Source: Prosapia bicincta (lineage: Eukaryota > Arthropoda > Insecta > Hemiptera > Cercopidae). Taken from it: a DNA stretch of 64,000 nt. Under the pieces are notes generated by a model that saw nothing but the letters and a program-made list of their open reading frames with translations, searched no databases and had not been told where the DNA came from. A program made the translations under genes and the position numbers. Where the stretch lies: NCBI GenBank assembly GCA_036971475.1, contig JBAIZL010000027.1, forward strand, positions 457,001 to 521,000, written 5' to 3'. Each line of letters opens with the position of its first letter. The first letter of the stretch is position 1. Positions 34,949 to 47,500 of this stretch are shown here, in pieces.

Positions 34949-36066
34949 GTCAGGTTAGATTAGACGTAGTGAAGTAGTATTGTAGTGTGGTTAGGTTAGT
35001 CTTACAGTCTGCTCCAAGAACACAACGATTACAAAAAGTCACTAAATTAAGTTTACTGAAGGTTTTTCAAGTTGCAATTCTGTTACGTGAGCAACAAGTG
35101 AGCGAAGACCTGTTGCTAGACTTCGCGTGACCAGGTTCAGCCAACTTAATGGAACCTAGTTGTCATGGATATTGAACTACACGGTAAATGTACGTTGGAC
35201 ACAACAGAATGCCATATCGATAGAGCTTTGCTATTCGAGACATGCGACCACAGCGATATTAAGTTAATCTTGTGATATTAGACAAGTTAATCTTGTTTTA
35301 GTGTTTGTTTGTCCCTTCCCAACTTACTTTATTCTTTAATTTTGTAGTTATTCATTGCGTTTAGTGTGATTTATAAATAACGTATTTCGACCTCCAATAA
35401 TTAAATAAGTACAAATAAGGTGAAAGTATAAAAAAATAATGTTTTAAAACTTTTTACTCGTTTTATGTCTCCTGGAATGACGTAAACTATTCTTGTTCAT
35501 TTTGTAACACCGAATACTATAAGTGCTTTACTCAAAATATTGCCAATAATATTGCTTTTCAATGGAATTGTTTCGCAATACGTCAGTGCACTTTAACACG
35601 GACAGCCAGCCCAAGTGTTAAAATTATCTATCTGGGCGGACAAACAGCCTGGTTGGTTGGTTGTCCTTCTGTTTCCTTAGGGTTTGACTTACGGCAAAAC
35701 AGCTGCTATAAAGCTTAGTTACGTAACACCTGGCCTTAAGTGGTTCTTGAGCTACTGTTCTGTCTCTTGTTAATGTCTCTCTAGCCTACACTCGTCAGGA
35801 CTTACAAGTCTCTGCAAGATAATTCCACCAAGCGCACTGCAAATACAGTTTCATTCTTCGGCCTAAAAACGTAAATATAAAAAGCTGCCTCCGCATTGTA
35901 ATTTTAAATAATTGTTTAAACCTATCACTGGCTTTGTTATTTCTACCCGCTGAAGATTTTAGTTTTGTGTTGCATGTTTTAGTTGTGTTTGCATATAGTT
36001 TTAAGTTTGTATCTATATTTTCCTTATTCTGTAAATATTCCTGGTGTTTCTAACAATACTTTAAGG
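34949..36066. other. Presumed intronic DNA downstream of the C1 exon
   Basis: AT-rich sequence. No second half of the C1 finger was found. A small interleaved stem arrangement lies at 35090-35126. The GC-richer patch at 35600-35760 gave no recognisable product. Confidence 0.45.
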
Positions 36067-36954
36067 CAGGGGTTCCCAACAAAATTGTTTCAAGGTCCCC
36101 TCATCGGTCGCTATATTGACAAGGATCCCTCAAATTCTTAAAAGTAAATTATAGATTACACTCAAATTAATTTTAATTATACTAGTAATTTATGGTTTGC
36201 CTTCCCACTTACTTTAAGGGGAAAACTGTTCTTACTTATGAAAATTAAATTTGATGACCACAAGTTTGTTACAAGTACATTCAAGAAGTGTTTTTTTTTT
36301 TTTTTATTTAAGATACAAAAAGTAAGACTATCAACATGTTGAAGATTGTAGGTCCCGGCGAAATTTATTTAACTTATTTATAATAATACTTTGTTTGGAA
36401 CAAGGAGTTACTAAAGTAAAAACAAGTATAACAAGTTTTTTTAGTTGCGATAAATAGAGAAATCATATTTAATAAAAATATAATAACAAAAATAATATTG
36501 ATATAGTTCAAAATTATTATAGAATCCTATTGCAATAACTCACAACTTTTATAATTTTAGTGAGTTGAGTTAAATCTGTCCTTTGGGCTCATGATTGCAG
36601 AAACGTTAGGTTCCATATTGACACTTTTACTTTGAAACCATACTGCGTATAAAGCCGGTTTCTATACTTATTTTTCATAGAGCCCACAGTTGAGAATGTC
36701 TACTCACGCCGGTAAGGTACCATAATTGCCGAGAATGTCAACCCTAATTCTACAATGCTCTCACCATTAAAAACATTTTGTAATGCCCCGCTCCTGGGAA
36801 GGTCTACAAGTGACCTTGTCCCTCTTCTAAAAGACTCTGAATCTTTTCTATTTCACACCATCCAAGTAACCCGATGAATACGGGCGCAGCGAATGTGTTA
36901 AATAAAAATATTTTAATTTCAGTGACATCTCACGGCCCTTGGTAGGAACCACTG
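36067..36954. mobile_element. Non-autonomous hAT element with exact 8-bp target duplication
   Basis: The left end CAGGGGTTCCCAAC and the right end, whose complement is CAGTGGTTCCTACC, form terminal inverted repeats of the CAG-GGTTC hAT type. The eight bases CTTTAAGG occur immediately outside both ends (36059-36066 and 36955-36962), the target-site length typical of hAT transposition (established knowledge). The 888-bp interior is AT-rich, contains a long T run and has no transposase frame, so it would depend on an enzyme encoded elsewhere. The exact duplication argues for a simple insertion that has not been rearranged. Confidence 0.88.
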
Positions 36955-36962
36955 CTTTAAGG

Positions 36963-37422
36963 GTTTTAAATATGTGCCTCAAATACACCACTTTGGACTA
37001 TGAATCAATATAGGCCTTACTTTAAAGGGTAATCGTTGACGGCCATTATGGCAACTTTAACGCTACCAACGGCTACATGAAGCAGTCCCGTCATGCCTAT
37101 TGGTCCACACTCTCCTCACCCGATGGTATTCTTCTACCACTCCTCCATCACTCTATGGCATGTTTACCTCTTTCCAGTGCAGGGGATCGTACCCTTTCGA
37201 TAACCTTATCTAATCCCGCCCAGCCTTCCCCTTACAAGGGGGTGAAATGAGAGTGCGGCACCTCAAGGTAAACATATACTTTTTTAAAAGTAAGCACAAC
37301 AACAGGTTGTGAATTATATCCTTCAGATAGCGCTTTGTAATGCATCCCCACTTCTTATTCTTCTTCATAGAAACAGGTGTAGTGGTGACCTCGTTAAAAT
37401 CACCACACGAAGCTGCGTACAA

Positions 37423-37423
<1 letters not shown>
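36963..37423. other. Unassigned DNA between hAT element and AT microsatellite
   Basis: Includes a GC-richer stretch (37020-37270) without a frame or motif I recognise; it could be an undescribed short interspersed element. No second copy was seen in this window. Confidence 0.4.

Positions 37424-37489
<66 letters not shown>
37424..37489. repeat. (AT)n microsatellite
   Basis: About 66 bases of TA repeats immediately left of the second palindrome-family element, mirroring the arrangement at 27145-27206. Open frames through it give isoleucine-tyrosine runs and are not genes. Confidence 0.97.
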
Positions 37490-37492
<3 letters not shown>

Positions 37493-37693
37493 AACAAAGT
37501 CAAAATACAAATACAAGAATTAAAATTGAATTTACAATCAAAGCTTTTCGTTGGCTAACAGTACCAACATTATCAGGAACATTAAACAATTAAAATTAAT
37601 TATATATATATTCAATTATAATTCTTGTATTTGTATTTTGATTTAGTTCTTTATTATTACACAAGAATACGTATTGTGATATATATATATATA
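37487..37693. mobile_element. Second, decayed copy of the 27.2-kb palindrome family
   Basis: The outer arms 37487-37530 and 37611-37654 pair with a few mismatches (ATAAAGAAC, AATACAAATACAAGAATT and complements). The left part contains AAAGCTTTTCGTTGG and ACAGTACCAACAT, as in the 27.2-kb element. The right part lacks the counterpart, so only one hammerhead-like core remains (minus strand), with CTGATAA in place of CTGAGGA. The right flank ACACAAGAATACGTATTGTG and a short (AT)n tract also match the first copy's flank. Confidence 0.72.
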
Positions 37694-37781
37694 TTGTGGG
37701 ATTTTCCAAATATAAAATAGTTATATAATAATGCTCTGAACTACCCCTAACACCCAATATTATTGTAATGTCATGTTACAG

Positions 37782-37949
37782 ACCAACGTTCAAATCTCTA
37801 GACTTCGAGAAGTTTGTACCTTACGAGGAAGGGAGCAAATACGAACGTGTATAAAGATAAGATCCGCGAAGTAGTCGAAGATTCGATTAGTAAACAAGAG
37901 GAAAAGGTTGGGGCGCAGCGCCTCGACCTCACGCCGCCATCTCAGTGCA
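37782..37949 (+). CDS. Possible exon, gene unknown
   Basis: A GC-richer block in AT-rich DNA ends at AAAG|GTAATG, a plausible donor, and starts after TGTTACAG (37781) or ATCTCTAG (37801), both plausible acceptors. From the second acceptor one frame stays open to the donor and reads through KDKIREVVEDSISKQEEKV and LTPPSQCK. From the first acceptor a different frame reads FKSLDFEKFVPYEEGSKY and stops at 37852, as a terminal exon might. I recognise neither. It does not supply the missing second half of the C1 finger, so if real it is another part of that gene or another gene. It could also be non-coding. Confidence 0.3.
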
Positions 37950-38699
37950 AAGGTAATGTGACGGGGACTTACACATTTACCGAATGTTCACATTACAAAT
38001 AAATGACGCTATTTTTCGAATCAAAGTTACAACCTAACTTTAGCAACCTAAATGATGAAATATTTTACTAATATATCGATATGCATATTGCCAAACTTAG
38101 ATTGTATCTTTCCCTTACGTTGGACAATATTACTGAAGCAATTTTTAACGCGAAGGGATGATAAAAACACGGAAAATAACGAATGTAAATTGCCCTCGGC
38201 CGCTTGCTGACCTTTTGTTAGTACTTTTATTGCAGGCAGCTTCCATTTAATATTCTCAAAGATCCTTCCAAAATGTTCCACTTGGGGCGCTGCCAAAATT
38301 TCCATATAGCAAACAGTACTCAGAAAGATGTACGCACAGTTGTGAATATAAATACGTTGTTCGAAGCTCAGGTATCGATCGTCAATTCAATGGGGCTTGT
38401 TGTAGTCGACTCTTCTGCCCATATGTTCAACAGTTGTGGGAAAGTTGCAACATTTACAGCATTAGGGTCTAACTGTTGTAAATTATTTCTAATTTCATGA
38501 ATAAAACATTTTACAATGGTTTTGTGACTAAACCGTTATACATTTCTATATCCTCATTAAACTATAACACTCGGCATTATCTAAATAAATTTAGCGAGCC
38601 TGTGTCAATTCTTTTGTAGTTTAAGAATAATAACCTGTCAGGCTTTTATTAATAATAGGCAAAGATTGAGGAATATAAGTGACATTAAGGAAGGGACGT
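37950..38699. other. Unassigned DNA before the 57-bp satellite
   Basis: Overlapping open frames of 75 (38273-38500, plus) and 85 codons (38048-38305, minus) share the same bases. The minus strand has more protein-like sequence, with further open stretches upstream in other frames, and might be a decayed transposon. I recognise no domain. Confidence 0.4.
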
Positions 38700-40919
38700 A
38701 AAACTCACTACTATTTGAAATAAGGGAGGCCATTAACACACGTTTGTATACCTCCTCTTCGAATATACCTTTGGCACTAAGGGGGGTTATGAGCACACGT
38801 TTGTATACCTCCTCTTCGAATATACCTTTGGCACTAAGGGGGGTTATGAGCACACGTTTGTATACCTCCTCTACGAATATACCTTTGGCAACAAGTGGGG
38901 TTATGAGCACACGTTTGTATACCTCCTCTTCGAATATACCTTTGGCACTAAGGGGGGTTATGAGCACACGTTTGTATACCTCCTCTACGAATATACCTTT
39001 GGCACTAAGGGGGGTTATGAGCACACGTTTGTATACCTCCTCTTCGAATATACCTTTGGCACTAAGGGGGGTTATGAGCACACGTTTATATACCTCCTCT
39101 TCGAATATACCTTTGGCACTAAGGGGGGTTATGAGCACACGTTTGTATACCTCCTCTACGAATATACCTTTGGCAACAAGTGGGGTTATGAGCACACGTT
39201 TGTAGACCTCCTCTTCGAATATACCTTTGGCAACAAGTGGGGTTATGAGCACACGTTTGTATACCTCCTCTACGAATATACCTTTGGCAACAAGTGGGGT
39301 TATGAGCACACGTTTGTATACCTCCTCTTCGAATATACCTTTGGCACTAAGGGGGGTTATGAGCACACGTTTGTATACCTCCTCTACGAATATACCTTTG
39401 GCAACAAGTGGGGTTATGAGCACACGTTTGTAGACCTCCTCTTCGAATATACCTTTGGCAACAAGTGGGGTTATGAGCACACGTTTGTAGACCTCCTCTT
39501 CGAATATACCTTTGGCACTAAGGGGGGTTATGAGCACACGTTTGTAGACCTCCTCTTCGAATATACCTTTGGCACTAAGGGGGGTTATGAGCACACGTTT
39601 GTAGACCTCCTCTTCGAATATACCTTTGGCAACAAGTGGGGTTATGAGCACACGTTTGTAGACCTCCTCTTCGAATATACCTTTGGCAACAAGGGGGGTT
39701 ATGAGCACACGTTTGTAGACCTCCTCTTCGAATATACCTTTGGCACTAAGGGGGGTTATGAGCACACGTTTGTAGACCTCCTCTTCGAATATACCTTTGG
39801 CACTAAGGGGGGTTATGAGCACACGTTTGTAGACCTCCTCTTCGAATATACCTTTGGCAACAAGTGGGGTTATGAGCACACGTTTGTAGACCTCCTCTTC
39901 GAATATACCTTTGGCACTAAGGGGGGTTATGAGCACACGTTTGTAGACCTCCTCTTCGAATATACCTTTGGCACTAAGGGGGGTTATGAGCACACGTTTG
40001 TAGACCTCCTCTTCGAATATACCTTTGGCAACAAGTGGGGTTATGAGCACACGTTTGTAGACCTCCTCTTCGAATATACCTTTGGCAACAAGTGGGGTTA
40101 TGAGCACACGTTTGTATACCTCCTCTACGAATATACCTTTGGCAACAAGTGGGGTTATGAGCACACGTTTGTATACCTCCTCTTCGAATATACCTTTGGC
40201 AACAAGTGGGGTTATGAGCACACGTTTGTAGACCTCCTCTACGAATATACCTTTGGCAACAAGTGGGGTTATGAGCACACGTTTGTAGACCTCCTCTTCG
40301 AATATACCTTTGGCAACAAGTGGGGTTATGAGCACACGTTTGTATACCTCCTCTACGAATATACCTTTGGCAACAAGTGGGGTTATGAGCACACGTTTGT
40401 ATACCTCCTCTTCGAATATACCTTTGGCAACAAGTGGGGTTATGAGCACACGTTTGTAGACCTCCTCTTCGAATATACCTTTGGCAACAAGTGGGGTTAT
40501 GAGCACACGTTTGTAGACCTCCTCTTCGAATATACCTTTGGCAACAAGTGGGGTTATGAGCACACGTTTGTATACCTCCTCTACGAATATACCTTTGGCA
40601 ACAAGTGGGGTTATGAGCACACGTTTGTATACCTCCTCTACGATTATACCTTTGGCAACAAGTGGGGTTATGAGCACACGTTTGTAGACCTCTTCTACGA
40701 ATATACCTTTGGCAACAAGTGGGGTTATGAGCACACGTTTGTATACCTCCTCTACGAATATACCTTTGGCAACAAGTGGGGTTATGAGCACACGTTTGTA
40801 GACCTCCTCTTCGAATATACCTTTGGCACTAAGAGGGGTTATGAGCACACGTTTGTATACCTCCTCTACGAATATACCTTTGGCAACAAGTGGGGTTATG
40901 AGCACACGTTTGTAGACCT

Positions 40920-42800
40920 CCTCTTCGAATATACCTTTGGCAACAAGTGGGGTTATGAGCACACGTTTGTATACCTCCTCTACGAATATACCTTTGGCAA
41001 CAAGTGGGGTTATGAGCACACGTTTGTATACCTCCTCTACGAATATACCTTTGGCAACAAGTGGGGTTATGAGCACACGTTTGTATACCTCCTCTACGAA
41101 TATACCTTTGGCAACAAGTGGGGTTATGAGCACACGTTTGTATACCTCCTCTACGAATATACCTTTGGCAACAAGTGGGGTTATGAGCACACGTTTGTAT
41201 ACCTCCTCTTCGAATATACCTTTGGCAACAAGTGGGGTTATGAGCACACGTTTGTATACCTCCTCTACGAATATACCTTTGGCAACAAGTGGGGTTATGA
41301 GCACACGTTTGTAGACCTCCTCTTCGAATATACCTTTGGCACTAAGGGGGGTTATGAGCACACGTTTGTAGACCTCCTCTTCGAATATACCTTTGGCAAC
41401 AAGTGGGGTTATGAGCACACGTTTGTAGACCTCCTCTTCGAATATACCTTTGGCACTAAGGGGGGTTATGAGCACACGTTTGTAGACCTCCTCTTCGAAT
41501 ATACCTTTGGCACTAAGGGGGGTTATGAGCACACGTTTGTAGACCTCCTCTTCGAATATACCTTTGGCAACAAGTGGGGTTATGAGCACACGTTTGTAGA
41601 CCTCCTCTTCGAATATACCTTTGGCAACAAGTGGGGTTATGAGCACACGTTTGTATACCTCCTCTACGAATATACCTTTGGCAACAAGTGGGGTTATGAG
41701 CACACGTTTGTATACCTCCTCTTCGAATATACCTTTGGCAACAAGTGGGGTTATGAGCACACGTTTGTAGACCTCCTCTACGAATATACCTATGGCAACA
41801 AGTGGGGTTATGAACACACGTTTGTAGACCTCCTCTTCGAATATACCTTTGGCAACAAGTGGGGTTATGAGCACACGTTTGTAGACCTCCTCTTCGAATA
41901 TACCTTTGGCAACAAGTGGGGTTATGAGCACACGTTTGTAGACCTCCTCTTCGAATATACCTTTGGCAACAAGTGGGGTTATGAGCACACGTTTGTATAC
42001 CTCCTCTACGAATATACCTTTGGCAACAAGTGGGGTTATGAGCACACGTTTGTATACCTCCTCTACGATTATACCTTTGGCAACAAGTGGGGTTATGAGC
42101 ACACGTTTGTATACCTCCTCTACGAATATACCTTTGGCAACAAGTGGGGTTATGAGCACACGTTTGTAGACCTCTTCTACGAATATACCTTTGGCAACAA
42201 GTGGGGTTATGAGCACACGTTTGTATACCTCCTCTACGAATATACCTTTGGCAACAAGTGGGGTTATGAGCACACGTTTGTAGACCTCCTCTTCGAATAT
42301 ACCTTTGGCACTAAGAGGGGTTATGAGCACACGTTTGTATACCTCCTCTACGAATATACCTTTGGCAACAAGTGGGGTTATGAGCACACGTTTGTAGACC
42401 TCCTCTTCGAATATACCTTTGGCAACAAGTGGGGTTATGAGCACACGTTTGTATACCTCCTCTACGAATATACCTTTGGCAACAAGTGGGGTTATGAGCA
42501 CACGTTTGTATACCTCCTCTACGAATATACCTTTGGCAACAAGTGGGGTTATGAGCACACGTTTGTATACCTCCTCTACGAATATACCTTTGGCAACAAG
42601 TGGGGTTATGAGCACACGTTTGTATACCTCCTCTACGAATATACCTTTGGCAACAAGTGGGGTTATGAGCACACGTTTGTATACCTCCTCTTCGAATATA
42701 CCTTTGGCAACAAGTGGGGTTATGAGCACACGTTTGTATACCTCCTCTACGAATATACCTTTGGCAACAAGTGGGGTTATGAGCACACGTTTGTAGACCT
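40920..42800. repeat. 1482-bp (26-monomer) duplication inside the 57-bp satellite
   Basis: The string of monomer subtypes at 40937-41314 recurs at 42419-42796, offset 1482 = 26 x 57. The CACTAAGAGGGG variant recurs with it (about 40827 and 42309), and so do CTCTACGATTATACC and CTCTTCTACG variants. Offsets are whole monomers here because no 56-base monomers lie between. Confidence 0.82.
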
Positions 42801-44539
42801 CCTCTTCGAATATACCTTTGGCAACAAGTGGGGTTATGAGCACACGTTTGTATACCTCCTCTACGAATATACCTTTGGCAACAAGTGGGGTTATGAGCAC
42901 ACGTTTGTATACCTCCTCTACGAATATACCTTTGGCAACAAGTGGGGTTATGAGCACACGTTTGTAGACCTCCTCTTCGAATATACCTTTGGCAACAAGT
43001 GGGGTTATGAGCACACGTTTGTAGACCTCCTCTTCGAATATACCTTTGGCAACAAGTGGGGTTATGAGCACACGTTTGTAGACCTCCTCTTCGAATATAC
43101 CTTTGGCAACAAGTGGGGTTATGAGCACACGTTTGTATACCTCCTCTTCGAATATACCTTTGGCAACAAGTGGGGTTATGAGCACACGTTTGTAGACATC
43201 CTCTTCGAATATACCTTTGGCAACAAGTGGGGTTATGAGCACACGTTTGTAGACATCCTCTTCGAATATACCTTTGGCAACAAGTGGGGTTATGAGCACA
43301 CGTTTGTAGACCTCCTCTTCGAATATACCTTTGGCAACAAGTGGGGTTATGAGCACACGTTTGTATACCTCCTCTTCGAATATACCTTTGGCAACAAGTG
43401 GGGTTATGAGCACACGTTGTATACCTCCTCTTCGAATATACCTTTGGCAACAAGTGGGGTTATGAGCACACGTTTGTATACCTCCTCTACGAATATACCT
43501 TTGGCAACAAGTGGGGTTATGAGCACACGTTTGTATACCTCCTCTACGAATATACCTTTGGCAACAAGTGGGGTTATGAGCACACGTTTGTAGACCTCCT
43601 CTTCGAATATACCTTTGGCAACATGTGGGGTTATGAGCACACGTTTGTAGACCTCCTCTTCGAATATACCTTTGGCAACAAGTGGGGTTATGAGCACACG
43701 TTTGTATACCTCCTCTTCGAATATACCTTTGGCAACAAGTGGGGTTATGAGCACACGTTTGTATACCTCCTCTTCGAATATACCTTTGGCAACAAGTGGG
43801 GTTATGAGCACACGTTTGTATACCTCCTCTACGAATATACCTTTGGCAACAAGTGGGGTTATGAGCACACGTTTGTATACCTCCTCTTCGAATATACCTT
43901 TGGCAACAAGTGGGGTTATGAGCACACGTTTGTATACCTCCTCTACGAATATACCTTTGGCAACAAGTGGGGTTATGAGCACACGTTTGTAGACCTCCTC
44001 TTCGAATATACCTTTGGCAACAAGTGGGGTTATGAGCACACGTTTGTAGACCTCCTCTTCGAATATACCTTTGGCAACAAGTGGGGTTATGAGCACACGT
44101 TTGTAGACCTCCTCTTCGAATATACCTTTGGCAACAAGTGGGGTTATGAGCACACGTTTGTAGACCTCCTCTACGAATATACCTTTGGCAACAAGTGGGG
44201 TTATGAGCACACGTTTGTAGACCTCCTCTTCGAATATACCTTTGGCAACAAGTGGGGTTATGAGCACACGTTTGTAGACCTCCTCTTCGAATATACCTTT
44301 GGCAACAAGTGGGGTTATAAGCACACGTTTGTAGACCTCCTCTTCGAATATACCTTTGGCAACAAGTGGGGTTATGAGCACACTTTTGTAGACCTCCTCT
44401 TCGAATATACCTTTGGCAACAAGTGGGGTTATGAGCACACGTTTGTAGACCTCCTCTTCGAATATACCTTTGGCAACAAGTGGGGTTATGAGCACACGTT
44501 TGTAGACCTCCTCTTCGAATATACCTTTGGCAACAAGTG

Positions 44540-47500
44540 GGGTTATGAGCACACGTTTGTAGACCTCCTCTTCGAATATACCTTTGGCAACAAGTGGGGT
44601 TATGAGCACACGTTTGTAGACCTCCTCTACGAATATACCTTTGGCAACAAGTGGGGTTATGAGCACACGTTTGTAGACCTCCTCTTCGAATATACCTTTG
44701 GCAACAAGTGGGGTTATGAGCACACGTTTGTAGACCTCCTCTTCGAATATACCTTTGGCAACAAGTGGGGTTATGAGCACACGTTTGTAGACCTCCTCTT
44801 CGAATATACCTTTGGCAACAAGTGGGGTTATGAGCACACGTTTGTAGACCTCCTCTTCGAATATACCTTTGGCAACAAGTGGGGTTATGAGCACACGTTT
44901 GTAGACCTCCTCTTCGAATATACCTTTGGCAACAAGTGGGGTTATGAGCACACGTTTGTATACCTCCTCTACGAATATACCTTTGGCAACAAGTGGGGTT
45001 ATGAGCACACGTTTGTAGACCTCCTCTTCGAATATACCTTTGGCAACAAGTGGGGTTATTAGCACACGTTTGTAGACCTCCTCTTCGAATATACCTTTGG
45101 CAACAAGTGGGGTTATGAGCACACGTTTGTATACCTCCTCTTCGAATATACCTTTGGCAACAAGTGGGGTTATGAGCACACGTTTGTATACCTCCTCTAC
45201 GAATATACCTTTGGCAACAAGTGGGGTTATGAGCACACGTTTGTAGACCTCCTCTTCGAATATACCTTTGGCAACAAGTGGGGTTATGAGCACACGTTTG
45301 TAGACCTCCTCTTCGAATATACCTTTGGCAACAAGTGGGGTTATGAGCACACGTTTTTAGACCTCCTCTTCGAATATACCTTTGGCAACAAGTGGGGTTA
45401 TGAGCACACGTTTGTAGACCTCCTCTTCGAATATACCTTTGGCAACAAGTGGGGTTATGAGCACACGTTTGTATACCTCCTCTACGAATATACCTTTGGC
45501 AACAAGTGGGGTTATGAGCACACGTTTGTAGACCTCCTCTTCGAATATACCTTTGGCAACAAGTGGGGTTATGAGCACACGTTTGTAGACCTCCTCTTCG
45601 AATATACCTTTGGCAACAAGTGGGGTTATGAGCACACGTTTGTAGACCTCCTCTTCGAATATACCTTTGGCAACAAGTGGGGTTATGAGCACAAGTTTGT
45701 AGACCTCCTCTTCGAATATACCTTTGGCAACAAGTGGGGTTATGAGCACACGTTTGTAGACCTCCTCTTCGAATATACCTTTGGCAACAAGTGGGGTTAT
45801 GAGCACACGTTTGTAGACCTCCTCTTCGAATATACCTTTGGCAACAAGTGGGGTTATGAGCACACGTTTGTAGACCTACTCCCGAATATACCTTTGGCAA
45901 CAAGTGGGGTTATGAGCACACGTTTGTAGACCTCCTCTTCGAATATACCTTTGGCAACAAGTGGGGTTATGAGCACACGTTTGTAGACCTCCTCTTCGAA
46001 TATACCTTTGGCAACAAGTGGGGTTATGAGCACACGTTTGTAGACCTCCTCTTCGAATATACCTTTGGCAACAAGTGGGGTTACGAGCACATGTTTGTAG
46101 ACCTCCTCTTCGAATATACCTTTGGCACTAAGGGGGCTTATGAGCACACGTTTGTATACCTCCTCTACGAATATACCTTTGGCAACAAGTGGGGTTATGA
46201 GCACACGTTTGTAGACCTCCTCTTCGAATATACCTTTGGCAACAAGTGGGGTTATGAGCACACGTTTGTAGACCTACTCCCGAATATACCTTTGGTAATA
46301 AGAGGGGTCATGAGCACACGTTTGTAGACCTACTCCCGAATATACCTTTGGCAACAAGTGGGGTTATGAACACACGTTTGTAGACCTACTCTTCGAATAT
46401 ACCTTTGGCACTAAGGGGGGTTATGAGCACACGTTTGTATACCTCCTCTTCGAATATACCTTTGGCAACAAGTGGGGTTATGAGCACACGTTTGTAGACC
46501 TCCTCTTCGAATATACCTTTGGCAACTAGTGGGGTTATGAGCACACGTTTGTAGACCTACTCCCGAATATACCTTTGGTAATAAGAGGGGTCATGAGCAC
46601 ACGTTTGTAGACCTACTCCCGAATATACCTTTGGCAACAAGTGGGGTTATGAGCACACGTTTGTAGACCTACTCTTCGAATATACCTTTGGCACTAAGGG
46701 GGGTTATGAGCACACGTTTGTATACCTCCTCTTCGAATATACCTTTGGCAACAAGTGGGGTTATGCGCACACGTTTGTAGACCTCCTCTTCGAATATACC
46801 TTTGGCAACAAGTGGGGTTATGAGCACACGTTTGTAGACCTACTCCCGAATATACCTTTGGTAATAAGAGGGGTCATGAGCACACGTTTGTAGACCTACT
46901 CCCGAATATACCTTTGGCAACAAGTGGGGTTATGAGCACACGTTTGTAGACCTCCTCTACGAATATACCTTTGGCAACAAGTGGGGTTATGAGCACACGT
47001 TTGTAGACCTCCTCTTCGAATATACCTTTGGCAACAAGTGGGGTTATGAGCACACGTTTGTAGACCTCCTCTTCGAATATACCTTTGGCAACAAGTGGGG
47101 TTATGAGCACACGTTTGTAGACCTCCTCTTCGAATATACCTTTGGCAACAAGTGGGGTTATGAGCACACGTTTGTAGACCTCCTCTTCGAATATACCTTT
47201 GGCAACAAGTGGGGTTATGAGCACACGTTTGTAGACCTCCTCTTCGAATATACCTTTGGCAACAAGTGGGGTTATGAGCACACGTTTGTATACCTCCTCT
47301 ACGAATATACCTTTGGCAACAAGTGGGGTTATGAGCACACGTTTGTAGACCTCCTCTTCGAATATACCTTTGGCAACAAGTGGGGTTATTAGCACACGTT
47401 TGTAGACCTCCTCTTCGAATATACCTTTGGCAACAAGTGGGGTTATGAGCACACGTTTGTATACCTCCTCTTCGAATATACCTTTGGCAACAAGTGGGGT

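Noticed and set aside
37210..37593. Isoleucine-tyrosine rich frames on both strands
   Set aside because: Translation of an (AT)n microsatellite and of the adjacent repeat element.
38048..38500. Overlapping 85-codon (minus) and 75-codon (plus) frames as a gene or hAT-type transposase tail
   Set aside because: The resemblance to transposase C-termini was too weak to defend, and no splice or element boundaries were found.
43623..45062. 479-codon plus-strand frame with WGYEHTFVDLLFEYTFGNK repeats
   Set aside because: Same satellite in another stop-free frame; it starts and stops at random substitutions (ATG at 43623, TTATTAG at 45059).
38638..45903. 2421-codon minus-strand open frame as a giant repeat protein
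   Set aside because: The 57-base monomer is stop-free in several frames on both strands, the frame changes register at a one-base deletion, and there is no signal peptide or non-repeat domain. The last non-repeat residues are only the AT-rich flank.
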